From: Saprospiraceae bacterium
GTDB taxonomy: Bacteria > Bacteroidota > Bacteroidia > Chitinophagales > Saprospiraceae
Assembly (NCBI GenBank): GCA_027009605.1
Contig: JALVCY010000619.1
Span: 1-7,304, forward strand
DNA length: 7,304 nucleotides
Direction: 5' to 3'
Below are positions 1-6,831 of this stretch, piece by piece. Within the stretch, counting starts at the first letter, position 1. The number at the start of each line of letters is the position of its first letter. Position numbers and translations under genes: made by a program. The notes under the pieces are model-generated. The model was not told where the DNA came from. It ran no database searches and saw only the letters and a program-made list of their open reading frames with translations.

Positions 1-110
1 CACCGTTATAGCAGCGAGAAACCAATACTTGCGTAAACTTAGTGTTTAAAGCAGCTTTTTTGTTTATATTTGAGTCTAATAAGGGATACCGCCCGAGTGG
101 CCGTCCCATA
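1..110. other. Non-coding left edge
   Basis: No convincing coding region is seen here. Two forward frames are open from the window edge and stop at 34-36 and 47-49, too short to assign to an upstream gene. The stretch contains the 12-mer GTAAACTTAGTG (33-44), which recurs exactly at 2456-2467 inside the palindromic element. It also holds a weak 5-bp hairpin (34-38 with 44-48). Nothing else is identifiable. Confidence 0.5.
65..72 (+). promoter_or_regulatory. Possible Bacteroidota -7 promoter box (TATATTTG)
   Basis: TATATTTG matches the TAnnTTTG -7 consensus known from Bacteroidota. No clear TTG/TTTG -33 box sits about 19-20 nt upstream; the nearest T-rich string is GTTTA at 44-48. If used, it would give a 5' leader of about 150 nt for the gene at 225, containing the inverted repeat at 119-189. 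The match is short and may be chance. Confidence 0.25.
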
Positions 111-197
111 GATTAGTTGTAACTACTCAGCCCAAAACCATTTGGAAAAGTTTTTTTTTATTGCAAAAGCTTACCTGCTGAGTAGTTACGATTTGTT
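111..197. mobile_element. Small inverted-repeat element, MITE-like, with imperfect flanking duplication
   Basis: A perfect 13-bp inverted repeat, GTAACTACTCAGC at 119-131 and its reverse complement at 177-189, encloses 45 nt. The core contains a 5-bp hairpin (132-136 with 141-145, loop ACCA) and a run of nine T (151-159). The 8 bases outside each arm are near-identical direct repeats, GATTAGTT (111-118) and GATTTGTT (190-197), matching at 7 of 8 positions. This is the layout of a miniature inverted-repeat transposable element with an aged target duplication. No coding capacity is present. It could instead be a transcribed stem-loop in the leader of the next gene, acting as an attenuator or terminator. 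It ends 27 nt before the start codon at 225. Confidence 0.4.
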
Positions 198-224
198 TCA
201 ATCCATTTTTTTTATTTTGACTAA

Positions 225-2372
225 ATGACTATTTTGCGGAAGCCCATATTTATACTTTTTCTCCTGCTTTATTTTGTTTTTCCCGCAAGGGCGACCCACA
301 TTGTCGGGGGCGAAATCGGTTATCGCTGCTTGGGCAACAATCAATATGAAATTACACTGACTGTTTATCGAGATTGTTATTATGGCAGTCCTCAAGCGCT
401 TTTTGATGACCCGGCGTCGATAGGAATTTTTGTGGATACATCGAACTTTGTGCAATTTGAGCTTAAGATACCGGCGACAGACCAGGATACGTTGGAATAC
501 GAATTGGCCGACCCCTGTTTGAGTGTGCCGCCGGATGTGTGTGTGGAGGTCATGCAGTATGTGGATACGATAATGTTGCCTTATAATTCGTATGGTTATA
601 CCTTGGTGTATCAGCGGTGTTGCCGCAATCAGACCTTGCTGAATATTCATGATCCACTAGATACGGGGGCGAGTTTTGTCACGGAGATGACCGCCGAATC
701 GATGACCCGGTGCAATTCCAGTCCGGTGTTTAACGATTGGCCACCCATCGCTTTATGTGTGAATCAACCCTTGGATTTTGACCATTCCGCTAGTGATGTG
801 GATGGGGATTCTATTGTTTATTCGCTGTGTACGCCCTATTTGGGGGCGACACCGGATGTGCCGATGCCCCAACCACCGTTGTTTCCGATACAGCAGGAAG
901 TGAATTGGATAGATCCGCCTTATAACACAAATAATATGCTTGGCGGAGTGCCCTTAACGATAGATGCGCAGTCAGGAAAATTGACTGCCATCCCTAATAC
1001 CATCGGACAATTTGTGGTGGGCGTCTGTATGCAGGAATATCGCAACGGTTTATTGTTGTCGGAAGTGAAGCGGGATTTTCAGTTTAACGTAAGTGATTGT
1101 GGGCAAGTGGTCTCTTCATTTTTTGTGCCGGAGTTGAGTTGTGATGATTTGACCTTGGATTTTAATAATTTGAGTCTAAATGCATCGGGGTATTTTTGGG
1201 ATTTTGGAGAGCCAGGTATAGATTCGGATACTTCCGTTGTGCCCAATCCGACTTATTCTTATACGGACACGGGGACTTATGTAGTGACTTTGATAGCTCA
1301 ATTGAGTGAGACTTGCGTGGATACTTTCGTAAAAAACGTAAATTTGCAAAGGACGACATTTGATGTAGGGGTGGACTGGGATGTGTTGGGGTGTGACGAT
1401 AGTTTGGCGGTTCGGGTGCAGGATATGACTGTTGATTCGGTCTTTGAGATTGTGCAATGGGACTGGACATTGAGCAATGCTCAGGCGAGTATCCAGTCGG
1501 ATAGTATGAATCCATACTTTGTGATACCGTCTGCCCCCAATACCATTTTGCATGGCACGATAACATCTTCTAACGGATGCGAAAAGGAAGTCATCTTTCC
1601 CTTCCCGTATCAGCTTATCCCTGATTTGCCCAATACGCAACTCCATGTCTGTAAAGGAGATGATGTGTCCCTGAATCCCGATTTTGTGGATACGATTGAC
1701 TATGTGTGGGCTCCGGCGCAAGGTTTGGACAATCCATATTCGGGGAATCCGACACTTGAAAATGTTCAAGATGATGCCCTATATCAAGCGACTTTGACCG
1801 GGCAAGATTCGGTTTGCAGTCGAAGTTTTGATGTATCTGTTATCGTTGCCGAAAATATGGTTTTTGCGCAAGCCGATCCGGACACTATATTTGAAGGGGA
1901 AAGCAGCCAATTGCAGGCGACGGGAGACGGGCATTTATTTCATTGGCGCCCTGCTTCGTCCTTAAGTTTTGACACGATTCAAAACCCCATAGCAAGTCCT
2001 ACAGAGACAACGGAGTATTGGGTGGTTTCTACGGACGAATATGGATGTTTGGATTCTGTAAGTGTCCGGCTTGTCGTCCTGAATCCAACCTGCGACTTGC
2101 CGAATGTCTTTGTGCCCACCGGTTTTACACCCAATAATGATGGCCAAAATGACGAGTTTAAGGTCTATGGCTTTATTGTGGAGTCCATGGTGATGATGGT
2201 CTTTGACCGCTGGGGCGAAAAGGTGTTTGAGAGTCACAACCAAAACGACGGTTGGGACGGCCGCTACAAAGGGGTTGATTTGCCGCCTGATGTTTATGGA
2301 TTTTATGTCAAAGTGAAGTGCATCAACGGAGAAGAGTATGTCCGGCAAGGCCATCTGAGCTTGATCCGCTAA
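225..2372 (+). CDS. Secreted PKD-domain protein with type IX secretion (gliding-motility-associated) C-terminal domain
   Basis: A 715-residue exported protein, probably surface-attached or released. Residues 1-23 form a signal peptide: charged MTILRK, a hydrophobic core, then ARA before the mature THIVGGEIGYRC. The N-terminal region (24-290) is cysteine-rich (C35, C51, C98, C106, C132, C133, C163, C178, C202, C268), suggesting disulfides outside the cytoplasm. A PKD domain covers about 297-375, with YFWDFG (323-328) and the YSYTDTGTYVVTL strand (344-356). Further Ig/PKD-like repeats lie at about 377-460, 466-543 and 548-620. Residues 625-715 match the gliding-motility-associated CTD (type B T9SS sorting signal): FTPNNDGQNDEF (634-645), VFDRWGEKVF (659-668), GWDG (676-679). 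In this family the CTD directs passage through the type IX translocon. The ligand or role (adhesin, matrix or motility) cannot be read from sequence. The gene is monocistronic here and convergent with the minus-strand block. Confidence 0.93.
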   Translation: MTILRKPIFILFLLLYFVFPARATHIVGGEIGYRCLGNNQYEITLTVYRDCYYGSPQALFDDPASIGIFVDTSNFVQFELKIPATDQDTLEYELADPCLSVPPDVCVEVMQYVDTIMLPYNSYGYTLVYQRCCRNQTLLNIHDPLDTGASFVTEMTAESMTRCNSSPVFNDWPPIALCVNQPLDFDHSASDVDGDSIVYSLCTPYLGATPDVPMPQPPLFPIQQEVNWIDPPYNTNNMLGGVPLTIDAQSGKLTAIPNTIGQFVVGVCMQEYRNGLLLSEVKRDFQFNVSDCGQVVSSFFVPELSCDDLTLDFNNLSLNASGYFWDFGEPGIDSDTSVVPNPTYSYTDTGTYVVTLIAQLSETCVDTFVKNVNLQRTTFDVGVDWDVLGCDDSLAVRVQDMTVDSVFEIVQWDWTLSNAQASIQSDSMNPYFVIPSAPNTILHGTITSSNGCEKEVIFPFPYQLIPDLPNTQLHVCKGDDVSLNPDFVDTIDYVWAPAQGLDNPYSGNPTLENVQDDALYQATLTGQDSVCSRSFDVSVIVAENMVFAQADPDTIFEGESSQLQATGDGHLFHWRPASSLSFDTIQNPIASPTETTEYWVVSTDEYGCLDSVSVRLVVLNPTCDLPNVFVPTGFTPNNDGQNDEFKVYGFIVESMVMMVFDRWGEKVFESHNQNDGWDGRYKGVDLPPDVYGFYVKVKCINGEEYVRQGHLSLIR

Positions 2373-2398
2373 TCCTAAGTTTTTCCTATCTATATTGG

Positions 2399-2498
2399 AT
2401 TCCTAACCACTAAGTCCACGGAGAAAACACTAAGATTGCACTAAGACAACTTAGTGTAAACTTAGTGCAAAGCTAAGTGTCCTGAGTGGTAAGGCAAT
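2399..2498. repeat. Imperfect ~100-bp palindromic intergenic element built from CACTAAG/CTTAGTG words
   Basis: The two halves are imperfect reverse complements. ATTCCTAACCACTAAG (2399-2414) pairs with the reverse complement of 2482-2498, with one indel and two mismatches. Inside, ACACTAAG (2427-2434) faces CTAAGTGT (2473-2480). TTGCACTAAG (2436-2445) is perfectly complementary to CTTAGTGCAA (2461-2470), or alternatively CACTAAG (2439-2445) pairs with CTTAGTG (2450-2456) across a 4-nt loop. It lies between convergent genes, so it could end transcription from either side, or be a REP-like repeat family member. No ORF is present. Confidence 0.6.
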
Positions 2499-2512
2499 CT
2501 AATAAATTGCCT
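2492..2512. terminator. Possible bidirectional hairpin between convergent genes
   Basis: AGGCAAT (2492-2498) and ATTGCCT (2506-2512) form a perfect 7-bp stem with loop CTAATAA. It sits between the convergent stop codons at 2372 and 2609, where a shared terminator is expected. Neither strand carries a proper T-tract after the stem, and its left arm is also the right edge of the larger palindrome, so a terminator role is uncertain. Confidence 0.25.
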
Positions 2513-2537
2513 ATCCTGAAAAGGCCACCGGCAAGCA

Positions 2538-2601
2538 TTAACTTCTTAACTCTTAACTCTTAACTCTTAACTCTTAATTCTGCATTCTTAACTCCTGTTA
2601 G
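2538..2601. repeat. Heptanucleotide tandem array (TTAACTC)
   Basis: Four perfect TTAACTC copies (2546-2573) are followed in phase by TTAATTC, TGCATTC and another TTAACTC (2574-2594), then by CTGTTAG (2595-2601). An 8-nt variant, TTAACTTC, precedes them (2538-2545). The array stops just before the stop codon of the minus-strand Ntn-hydrolase gene. A weak stem, TTAGG (2598-2602) with CCTAA (2608-2612), spans that stop codon. Heptamer short tandem repeats are known from some other bacteria, such as cyanobacterial STRRs; no function is evident here. Confidence 0.8.
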
Positions 2602-2608
2602 GAAATGC

Positions 2609-3199
2609 CTAAGTCTTCTTTCTAGGCCGCACCATCTTAATCGTCTTGGCGTGAATCTCCCCACTAGAATAAAGATCAAAGGTCGAAGCAGTTTCGACTC
2701 CGAGATGGGCAATTTTAGCGGCATCAAATCCGTCTAAACCATAAGTCGCATACATCGCACCCAGCGCAAATCGAGTACCACTGCCGATGGCCCAGAATTG
2801 ATTGTAATGAGTCACTTCTCTCATCGGATCTACACCAAATAAACCATATTTGTTGGCTAGTAGAATCTTGAATCTGGAAGTCTCTACCGGGTCGTCATCA
2901 TCGTCTTTGGAGTGCAAAAAATATTCTTTTTTAAGCTTGGGGTGTAAGGTTTTGAAAAACCTAAAAATATGATGTGGCGTTGAAAAGTTAGGTTCTTTTT
3001 TACTTTTACTAATTAAGTCTTGCAATACCATCGCCATGGATACACTGCCCACCAAGCCTATGACCGAAGCGCCCCATTCATAGAGTTTGATATCGTTGTG
3101 CATATATTCTCCCGGTATTTTGGTATAGCCATAAGTGGTTTGGGATTCGCTGGCAATCGAGATGTATCCGTCCTTGATGACGGCAGTGACAGTGGACAT
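2609..3199 (-). CDS. Proteasome/HslV-like Ntn-hydrolase family protein
   Basis: A 196-residue cytoplasmic protein resembling proteasome beta/HslV peptidases. STVTAVIKDGYISIASESQTT (from Ser2) aligns with the HslV start TTIVSVRRNG..VIAGDGQAT. Removal of Met would expose Ser2 at the position of the catalytic Thr1. Glu18 sits where the family has Asp17, and Lys38 is the likely counterpart of Lys33, after a short insertion. The AIGSG motif (137-141) followed by FALGAMYA matches the HslV IGSGGNYALAAA region. A charged insertion with five Asp (99-103) makes it longer than HslV (about 175-180 residues). No hslU-type ATPase gene is in the window, and the Ser/Glu changes argue against orthodox HslV. 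It follows the crotonase gene by 66 nt and may share its transcript. No Shine-Dalgarno is visible. The fold assignment is good; activity and substrate are unknown. Confidence 0.8.
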   Translation of the reverse strand: MSTVTAVIKDGYISIASESQTTYGYTKIPGEYMHNDIKLYEWGASVIGLVGSVSMAMVLQDLISKSKKEPNFSTPHHIFRFFKTLHPKLKKEYFLHSKDDDDDPVETSRFKILLANKYGLFGVDPMREVTHYNQFWAIGSGTRFALGAMYATYGLDGFDAAKIAHLGVETASTFDLYSSGEIHAKTIKMVRPRKKT

Positions 3200-3265
3200 A
3201 GTGATACTTTTAAAGAGTGAAAGGGATGAAGCCTAAAAATAGGTTTAGACTAGCTATTGAGTGGT

Positions 3266-4033
3266 TCAAAAATTAGGTTTACGTTTTTCCAAGAAAGCAG
3301 TCGTTCCTTCTTTGAACTCATCGGTACCAAAGCATTTGCCGAATTCACTGATTTCAATGTTGTAGCCATTGACTTTGTCATTGAATCCGCCGGCGATGGC
3401 GCGAAGGACGGCGCTTACTGCCGAAGGTGAATTGTGGGCTATTTTGGACGCCATTTTTTGGCAAGTGGCGGCTAATTCTGCTTGTGGGACGACTTGGTTG
3501 ACTAAGCCCCAAGTATGGGCATCTTGGGCATTAATCATGGAAGCGGTTGTAATCATTTCAATGGCTTTGCCTTTGCCGACCAGTTGGGGGAGCCGTTGTG
3601 TGCCGCCATATCCGGGGATGAGCCCGAGAGAAGTTTCCGGCAAGCCTAATTTGGCATTATCGGAAGCAATACGTATGTGACAAGCCATGGCCAACTCCAA
3701 GCCGCCGCCTAGCGCAAATCCGTTGACTGCCGCAATGATGGGTTTGGGGAAGTTCTCTAATTTGTCAAAAAGCATTTCGTGGCCTAAAGCGGCTAATTGG
3801 GCGCCTTCGGTTACCGAAAACTCGGCAAATTCTTTGATGTCAGCCCCGGCGACAAATGCCTTGTTGCCGCTACCGGTGATGATGAGTACCCGGACATCTT
3901 CGTTGCCGGAAAGTTCATCTAAAGTACTACTTAACTCGCTGATTGTCTGTTTGTTAAGAGCATTGAGAGCTTGGGGGCGGTGGATGGTGATTTGGGCGAT
4001 ATGGTCATTTATTTCAAGGAGGACATTTTCCAT
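3266..4033 (-). CDS. Enoyl-CoA hydratase/isomerase (crotonase) family protein
   Basis: A 255-residue cytoplasmic enzyme of the usual crotonase length. It most likely hydrates trans-2-enoyl-CoA to 3-hydroxyacyl-CoA in fatty-acid beta-oxidation or a butyryl/crotonyl-CoA pathway. The CoA-binding and oxyanion-hole motifs are present: FVAGADIKEF (60-69) and NGFALGGGLELAMAC (104-118). Both general acid/base glutamates of true hydratases appear to be conserved: Glu113 in GGGLELA and Glu133 in LGLPETSLGLIPGYGGTQRL. Their spacing of 20 residues equals that of Glu144 and Glu164 in rat mitochondrial enoyl-CoA hydratase. The C-terminus KEGTTAFLEKRKPNF is the usual trimer-forming tail. The start ATG lies 2 nt after the stop codon of the upstream membrane-protein gene, implying translational coupling. 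Chain-length preference cannot be told from sequence. Confidence 0.93.
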   Translation of the reverse strand: MENVLLEINDHIAQITIHRPQALNALNKQTISELSSTLDELSGNEDVRVLIITGSGNKAFVAGADIKEFAEFSVTEGAQLAALGHEMLFDKLENFPKPIIAAVNGFALGGGLELAMACHIRIASDNAKLGLPETSLGLIPGYGGTQRLPQLVGKGKAIEMITTASMINAQDAHTWGLVNQVVPQAELAATCQKMASKIAHNSPSAVSAVLRAIAGGFNDKVNGYNIEISEFGKCFGTDEFKEGTTAFLEKRKPNF

Positions 4034-4035
4034 GG

Positions 4036-5157
4036 TTAGTGATTTTTATTTTTAAAAAGAAATTGGGCACGGTCTCCGCTTCTAACGGCTTGCGCCAAAA
4101 GAAAAAAGAACATGGCCACCGGTAGCTTTTGGGGCAAAAAGAACCACAAAAGCCCGACGAGTAGGGTGTAAAAAAAGATAAGTTTCCAAGTCTGTTTCTT
4201 TTTCCGAAAGGCAAATATCGGTAAAAAAAGGAATAATGGGTTGGCCCAAAGTAAATTAAAATTTTGATAGCAGACTTCATGTTGGGTCGAAGTCCACATA
4301 AATACAAAAAGCGCCCCGGACAAAACGGCTGCACCAAACAAAATCGTATCAAATATATTTTGAAAAATCCGCCCGGACTTCCAACTCACTAAAAGGCTCA
4401 ACACCAAAACGGCCAGCATCGTAAAAAGTGGTGCATTCAACTTGGCGGCTTCCATGTTGGCGGTTCGCGGGATGATTTCTTGGGCCGGTTTTAGGAGTAG
4501 TTTGTTGTTGAGGGTGGCTTGCGCTAAATTTTCCGAAAGGTGATCCGGAAGAAACATCTCATTGCGAAAGTCCGCTATGTTATCCGTCGGACGACCCAAA
4601 ATCAAATTGGTACCAAAGTGATACCAAGGCGTGTCTTCCAAATAGGGCTTGAGCAAGGTCCGAAAAGAATATTGGGGTGTATATTCCGGATATTCGATAC
4701 CCAAAACTTCTTCAAACATATCCCGAATCCGGGTGGAACAATTGTCAAAAAAGAAGTCATATTGATACTTTCTGTTTTGGGGCTTTAGATTGTTGTCCAA
4801 AAAGGCCAATATCTTGTTCTTTTGTGCCGGTGTCAAATCTAATTCTTGTTGGATGATGCCGCGTCCTTGATGCAGGTATTCATTAATAAAATCCTTGTAT
4901 CGCTCGGGGCTGAGCATGTAGAGCAAATCCCCTTTGATGAATTTTAGGGCGAAATTGGGGGTGTTGAAGTCAAAAGTGCCATAGTTATAGACCACTTTTC
5001 GGTGCAAGGCCGGATTTTCGACTAAGAGAGCGCTATGCCCGTAGGTGGAGTACAATTCGCCCCCGGGCGAGCAGGTGAGCAGGCTGATTTTGATGTCTTG
5101 GGCTTGGATGGCTTGCGCAAAAAAGAACAGAAAAAATAGGATTGCCTTGAATTTCAT
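4036..5157 (-). CDS. lnb: DUF4105 / Lnb-type lipoprotein N-acyltransferase candidate
   Basis: A 373-residue inner-membrane protein. It has a signal-like N-terminus (1-20, ending QAIQAQ), a periplasmic domain (about 21-240) and five predicted membrane segments (about 243-258, 269-287, 302-317, 325-341, 344-357). The periplasmic part carries the DUF4105 hallmarks STYGHSALLV (His41) and FFFDNCSTRIRD (Cys140), a likely Cys/His catalytic pair of NlpC/P60-like type. This family, N-terminal domain plus five helices, has been reported as Lnb, the Bacteroides enzyme that N-acylates lipoproteins in place of Lnt. The transfer of that function to this gene is by family and architecture only. The start is set at the ATG at 5157; a TTG directly before it (5160-5158) is in frame but less likely. 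It starts 40 nt after the flippase gene and ends 2 nt before the crotonase gene. Confidence 0.82.
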   Translation of the reverse strand: MKFKAILFFLFFFAQAIQAQDIKISLLTCSPGGELYSTYGHSALLVENPALHRKVVYNYGTFDFNTPNFALKFIKGDLLYMLSPERYKDFINEYLHQGRGIIQQELDLTPAQKNKILAFLDNNLKPQNRKYQYDFFFDNCSTRIRDMFEEVLGIEYPEYTPQYSFRTLLKPYLEDTPWYHFGTNLILGRPTDNIADFRNEMFLPDHLSENLAQATLNNKLLLKPAQEIIPRTANMEAAKLNAPLFTMLAVLVLSLLVSWKSGRIFQNIFDTILFGAAVLSGALFVFMWTSTQHEVCYQNFNLLWANPLFLFLPIFAFRKKKQTWKLIFFYTLLVGLLWFFLPQKLPVAMFFFLLAQAVRSGDRAQFLFKNKNH

Positions 5158-5197
5158 CAAAAAAAATGGTTGTATAAAAAGAGCGTTGGCTATCTAC

Positions 5198-6685
5198 TTA
5201 ATGGGGTTTGAATCGCTCCCAAAGGTTAACAAATATACTTGTAAATTCCGGAGAGATTTTCCAACGAATGGTCAAAAGTACGAATACAAATGTGATAATC
5301 GCAGATTTTACCAAAATATTTATCAAAGGAAGACCGGTATCCAATGGAATCAGGGTCAGTAGATAGACGAAGCCGGCAATGAGAAAGACCTTATGGGTAT
5401 TTTTTCCGAAAGGTTGGAGACCGAATTTCCGGTAGATAAAGAATAGTTTGTAGGTGTTGTATAAAAATAGGGTCAAGACCGTTGCCACCGCCGGCCCCAA
5501 GATTTGGAGCTTAGGAATCAGCATATAGTTCAAAGCAATATTTAATATTCCGGAAACCATGACCAAGTAGAAACTAACTTTGTAATGTTTGGAATAGCCG
5601 ATAATTTCGTTGTTGACACTGGTAATCATGTCAAATAACCGGGCAAAGAGCAACAAATAGACCACCGGAATACCCACCCGGTAAAGATCTCCATGGGGCA
5701 TGATGTCAAATAAATCTCCAATGGAAGCCGTAATCAACAAGATAAAAAGAAGCCCGATGATGGACAGATTCAGGGACGTTTTTTTATAAATGGTATTGAT
5801 TTCTGTAAAGTCATGGTCGTGGAAGGCTTGGGAAATAATCGGACTGGATACACTGATGATGGAGTTGGTCGGGATGAGGAGCATGCTGGCGATGAAGGCC
5901 GGTATCGAGTATATACCGGCCAGTTTTAGGTCAGTCATGGAAGCTAACATGATTGTATCCGCCTTGAAAATTAGATTGTTGCTGGAAGACACCAATAGGC
6001 CGAATAGGGCATAGGTACTCATTTCTTTAAAGAGCTTTCGGTCGATGAATTTTCGCCAATTTAGATTGATATGCCACTCGCCTAGATACCGTATGTAAAA
6101 GATTAAAATCAAAACTCCGACCAAATACCATAAAGAAAATACATGGACAACTTGCGAAAACGTAATCCAATGCCAAACATAGGCTAGTGCCAAAATGGTC
6201 ATCAGGGGTTTGATAAATTGGCTGATAATGACCGGGACGGTGAGACGTAAAAAATTACTGGAATACTGTTGTAGTTGACCCGACAGACTTAATCCGATGG
6301 CAACCGGTAGAAGCCAGTAATAGTATTGGCTGATGAGCGGTGAGCGGTCTCGATAAAAGTCTATAATCTGATCCTTGAAGCCCAAAACAAAAAGAAGGAA
6401 AATCAAGGAACCGATTCCGGTCATAGTCAGGATTAGGGACAAAAATCCATGATGTCCACTGTCCTTGTCTTTGAATTTGGGAAAGAACCGTATGGTGAGT
6501 CCCGAAGATCCCAATATGATAAAGGACGTAACCAGTATCGCCGCATCCTGAAAGACCCGAATTAATCCTATTTCATTGGGCTGAAAGGCATAGGTGAATA
6601 TAAAAATAGTGTTTAGTCCGCCGATGACAGCGCCTAAGAGAAAAACGATGGATTGCTTGATGCCTTGTCTTTGGATGACTCCCAT
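5198..6685 (-). CDS. Polysaccharide/oligosaccharide flippase (Wzx-like, MOP superfamily)
   Basis: A 495-residue integral inner-membrane protein with about 14 hydrophobic segments (near residues 12-32, 44-66, 82-103, 120-138, 152-172, 180-198, 223-240, 255-275, 304-322, 338-352, 369-389, 395-415, 431-446, 456-473), the number expected for MOP-superfamily lipid-linked glycan flippases. The N-terminus MGVIQRQGIKQSIVFLLGAVIGGLN matches Bacteroidota polysaccharide-biosynthesis proteins of this type. Other family-like stretches are KADTIMLASMTDLKLAGIYS (241-260) and the ILNIALNYMLIPK loop (380-392). Such proteins move undecaprenyl-linked glycan units across the membrane for capsule, LPS or exopolysaccharide. 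No glycosyltransferase or polymerase gene is nearby, so the substrate is unknown, and a MurJ-like role is less likely but not excluded. It is first in the minus-strand block, with a candidate promoter 18 nt upstream. Confidence 0.88.
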   Translation of the reverse strand: MGVIQRQGIKQSIVFLLGAVIGGLNTIFIFTYAFQPNEIGLIRVFQDAAILVTSFIILGSSGLTIRFFPKFKDKDSGHHGFLSLILTMTGIGSLIFLLFVLGFKDQIIDFYRDRSPLISQYYYWLLPVAIGLSLSGQLQQYSSNFLRLTVPVIISQFIKPLMTILALAYVWHWITFSQVVHVFSLWYLVGVLILIFYIRYLGEWHINLNWRKFIDRKLFKEMSTYALFGLLVSSSNNLIFKADTIMLASMTDLKLAGIYSIPAFIASMLLIPTNSIISVSSPIISQAFHDHDFTEINTIYKKTSLNLSIIGLLFILLITASIGDLFDIMPHGDLYRVGIPVVYLLLFARLFDMITSVNNEIIGYSKHYKVSFYLVMVSGILNIALNYMLIPKLQILGPAVATVLTLFLYNTYKLFFIYRKFGLQPFGKNTHKVFLIAGFVYLLTLIPLDTGLPLINILVKSAIITFVFVLLTIRWKISPEFTSIFVNLWERFKPH

Positions 6686-6703
6686 TTAATTGCTTTTGCT
6701 GGG

Positions 6704-6711
6704 CAAATGTA
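6704..6711 (-). promoter_or_regulatory. Candidate Bacteroidota -7 promoter box (TACATTTG) for the flippase-led block
   Basis: On the minus strand TACATTTG matches the TAnnTTTG -7 consensus exactly and lies 18 nt before the flippase ATG. This fits the short, AT-rich, SD-less leaders of Bacteroidota genes. The -33 region is poor: no TTTG at about 19-20 nt upstream, only GTTAAC slightly further away. It is the best promoter candidate for the four-gene block. Confidence 0.5.
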
Positions 6712-6831
6712 GGTTTTTTTGTGGTTTGTTGGAGGTTAACGTGGTTTTTGGGGGGTTGTTTTGGTCTTTGGTCTTTGGGGCGCGCCTGTGGCGCTTTTGG
6801 TCTTTGGCTTCGGTAGTGGTTTGTTCTTGAT
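6712..6831. repeat. G/T-skewed tract with GGTCTTT heptad repeats and a GC-rich hairpin
   Basis: This stretch is strongly G/T-rich on the plus strand, with a run of six G at 6750-6755. GGTCTTT occurs twice in tandem (6763-6776) and again at 6799-6805. The copies are separated by a GC-rich block containing the palindrome GGCGCGCC (6779-6786) and a 5-bp stem GCGCC/GGCGC (6782-6786 with 6790-6794, loop TGT) followed by four T. No gene is seen. It lies directly upstream of the flippase promoter candidate. Confidence 0.6.

Noticed and set aside
86..107. GCCCGAGTGGCCG resembles the D-arm of a tRNA-Ser or tRNA-Leu gene.
   Set aside because: The following bases give no anticodon stem, variable arm or T-arm, so no tRNA can be folded. 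It is at most a chance match or tiny remnant.
132..159. Hairpin CCAAA/TTTGG followed by nine T, resembling an intrinsic terminator.
   Set aside because: The stem is only 5 bp and AT-rich, and the T-run starts five bases after it. It is better explained as part of the larger inverted-repeat element.
1162..1769. Minus-strand open frames of 134 and 197 codons inside the secreted-protein gene.
   Set aside because: They overlap the PKD region of a well-supported gene and encode proteins with no recognisable motifs and an unusual composition.
6750..6780. G-quadruplex in the G-rich tract.
   Set aside because: Only two runs of three or more G are present (6750-6755 and 6777-6780), so the usual four-run pattern is not met.
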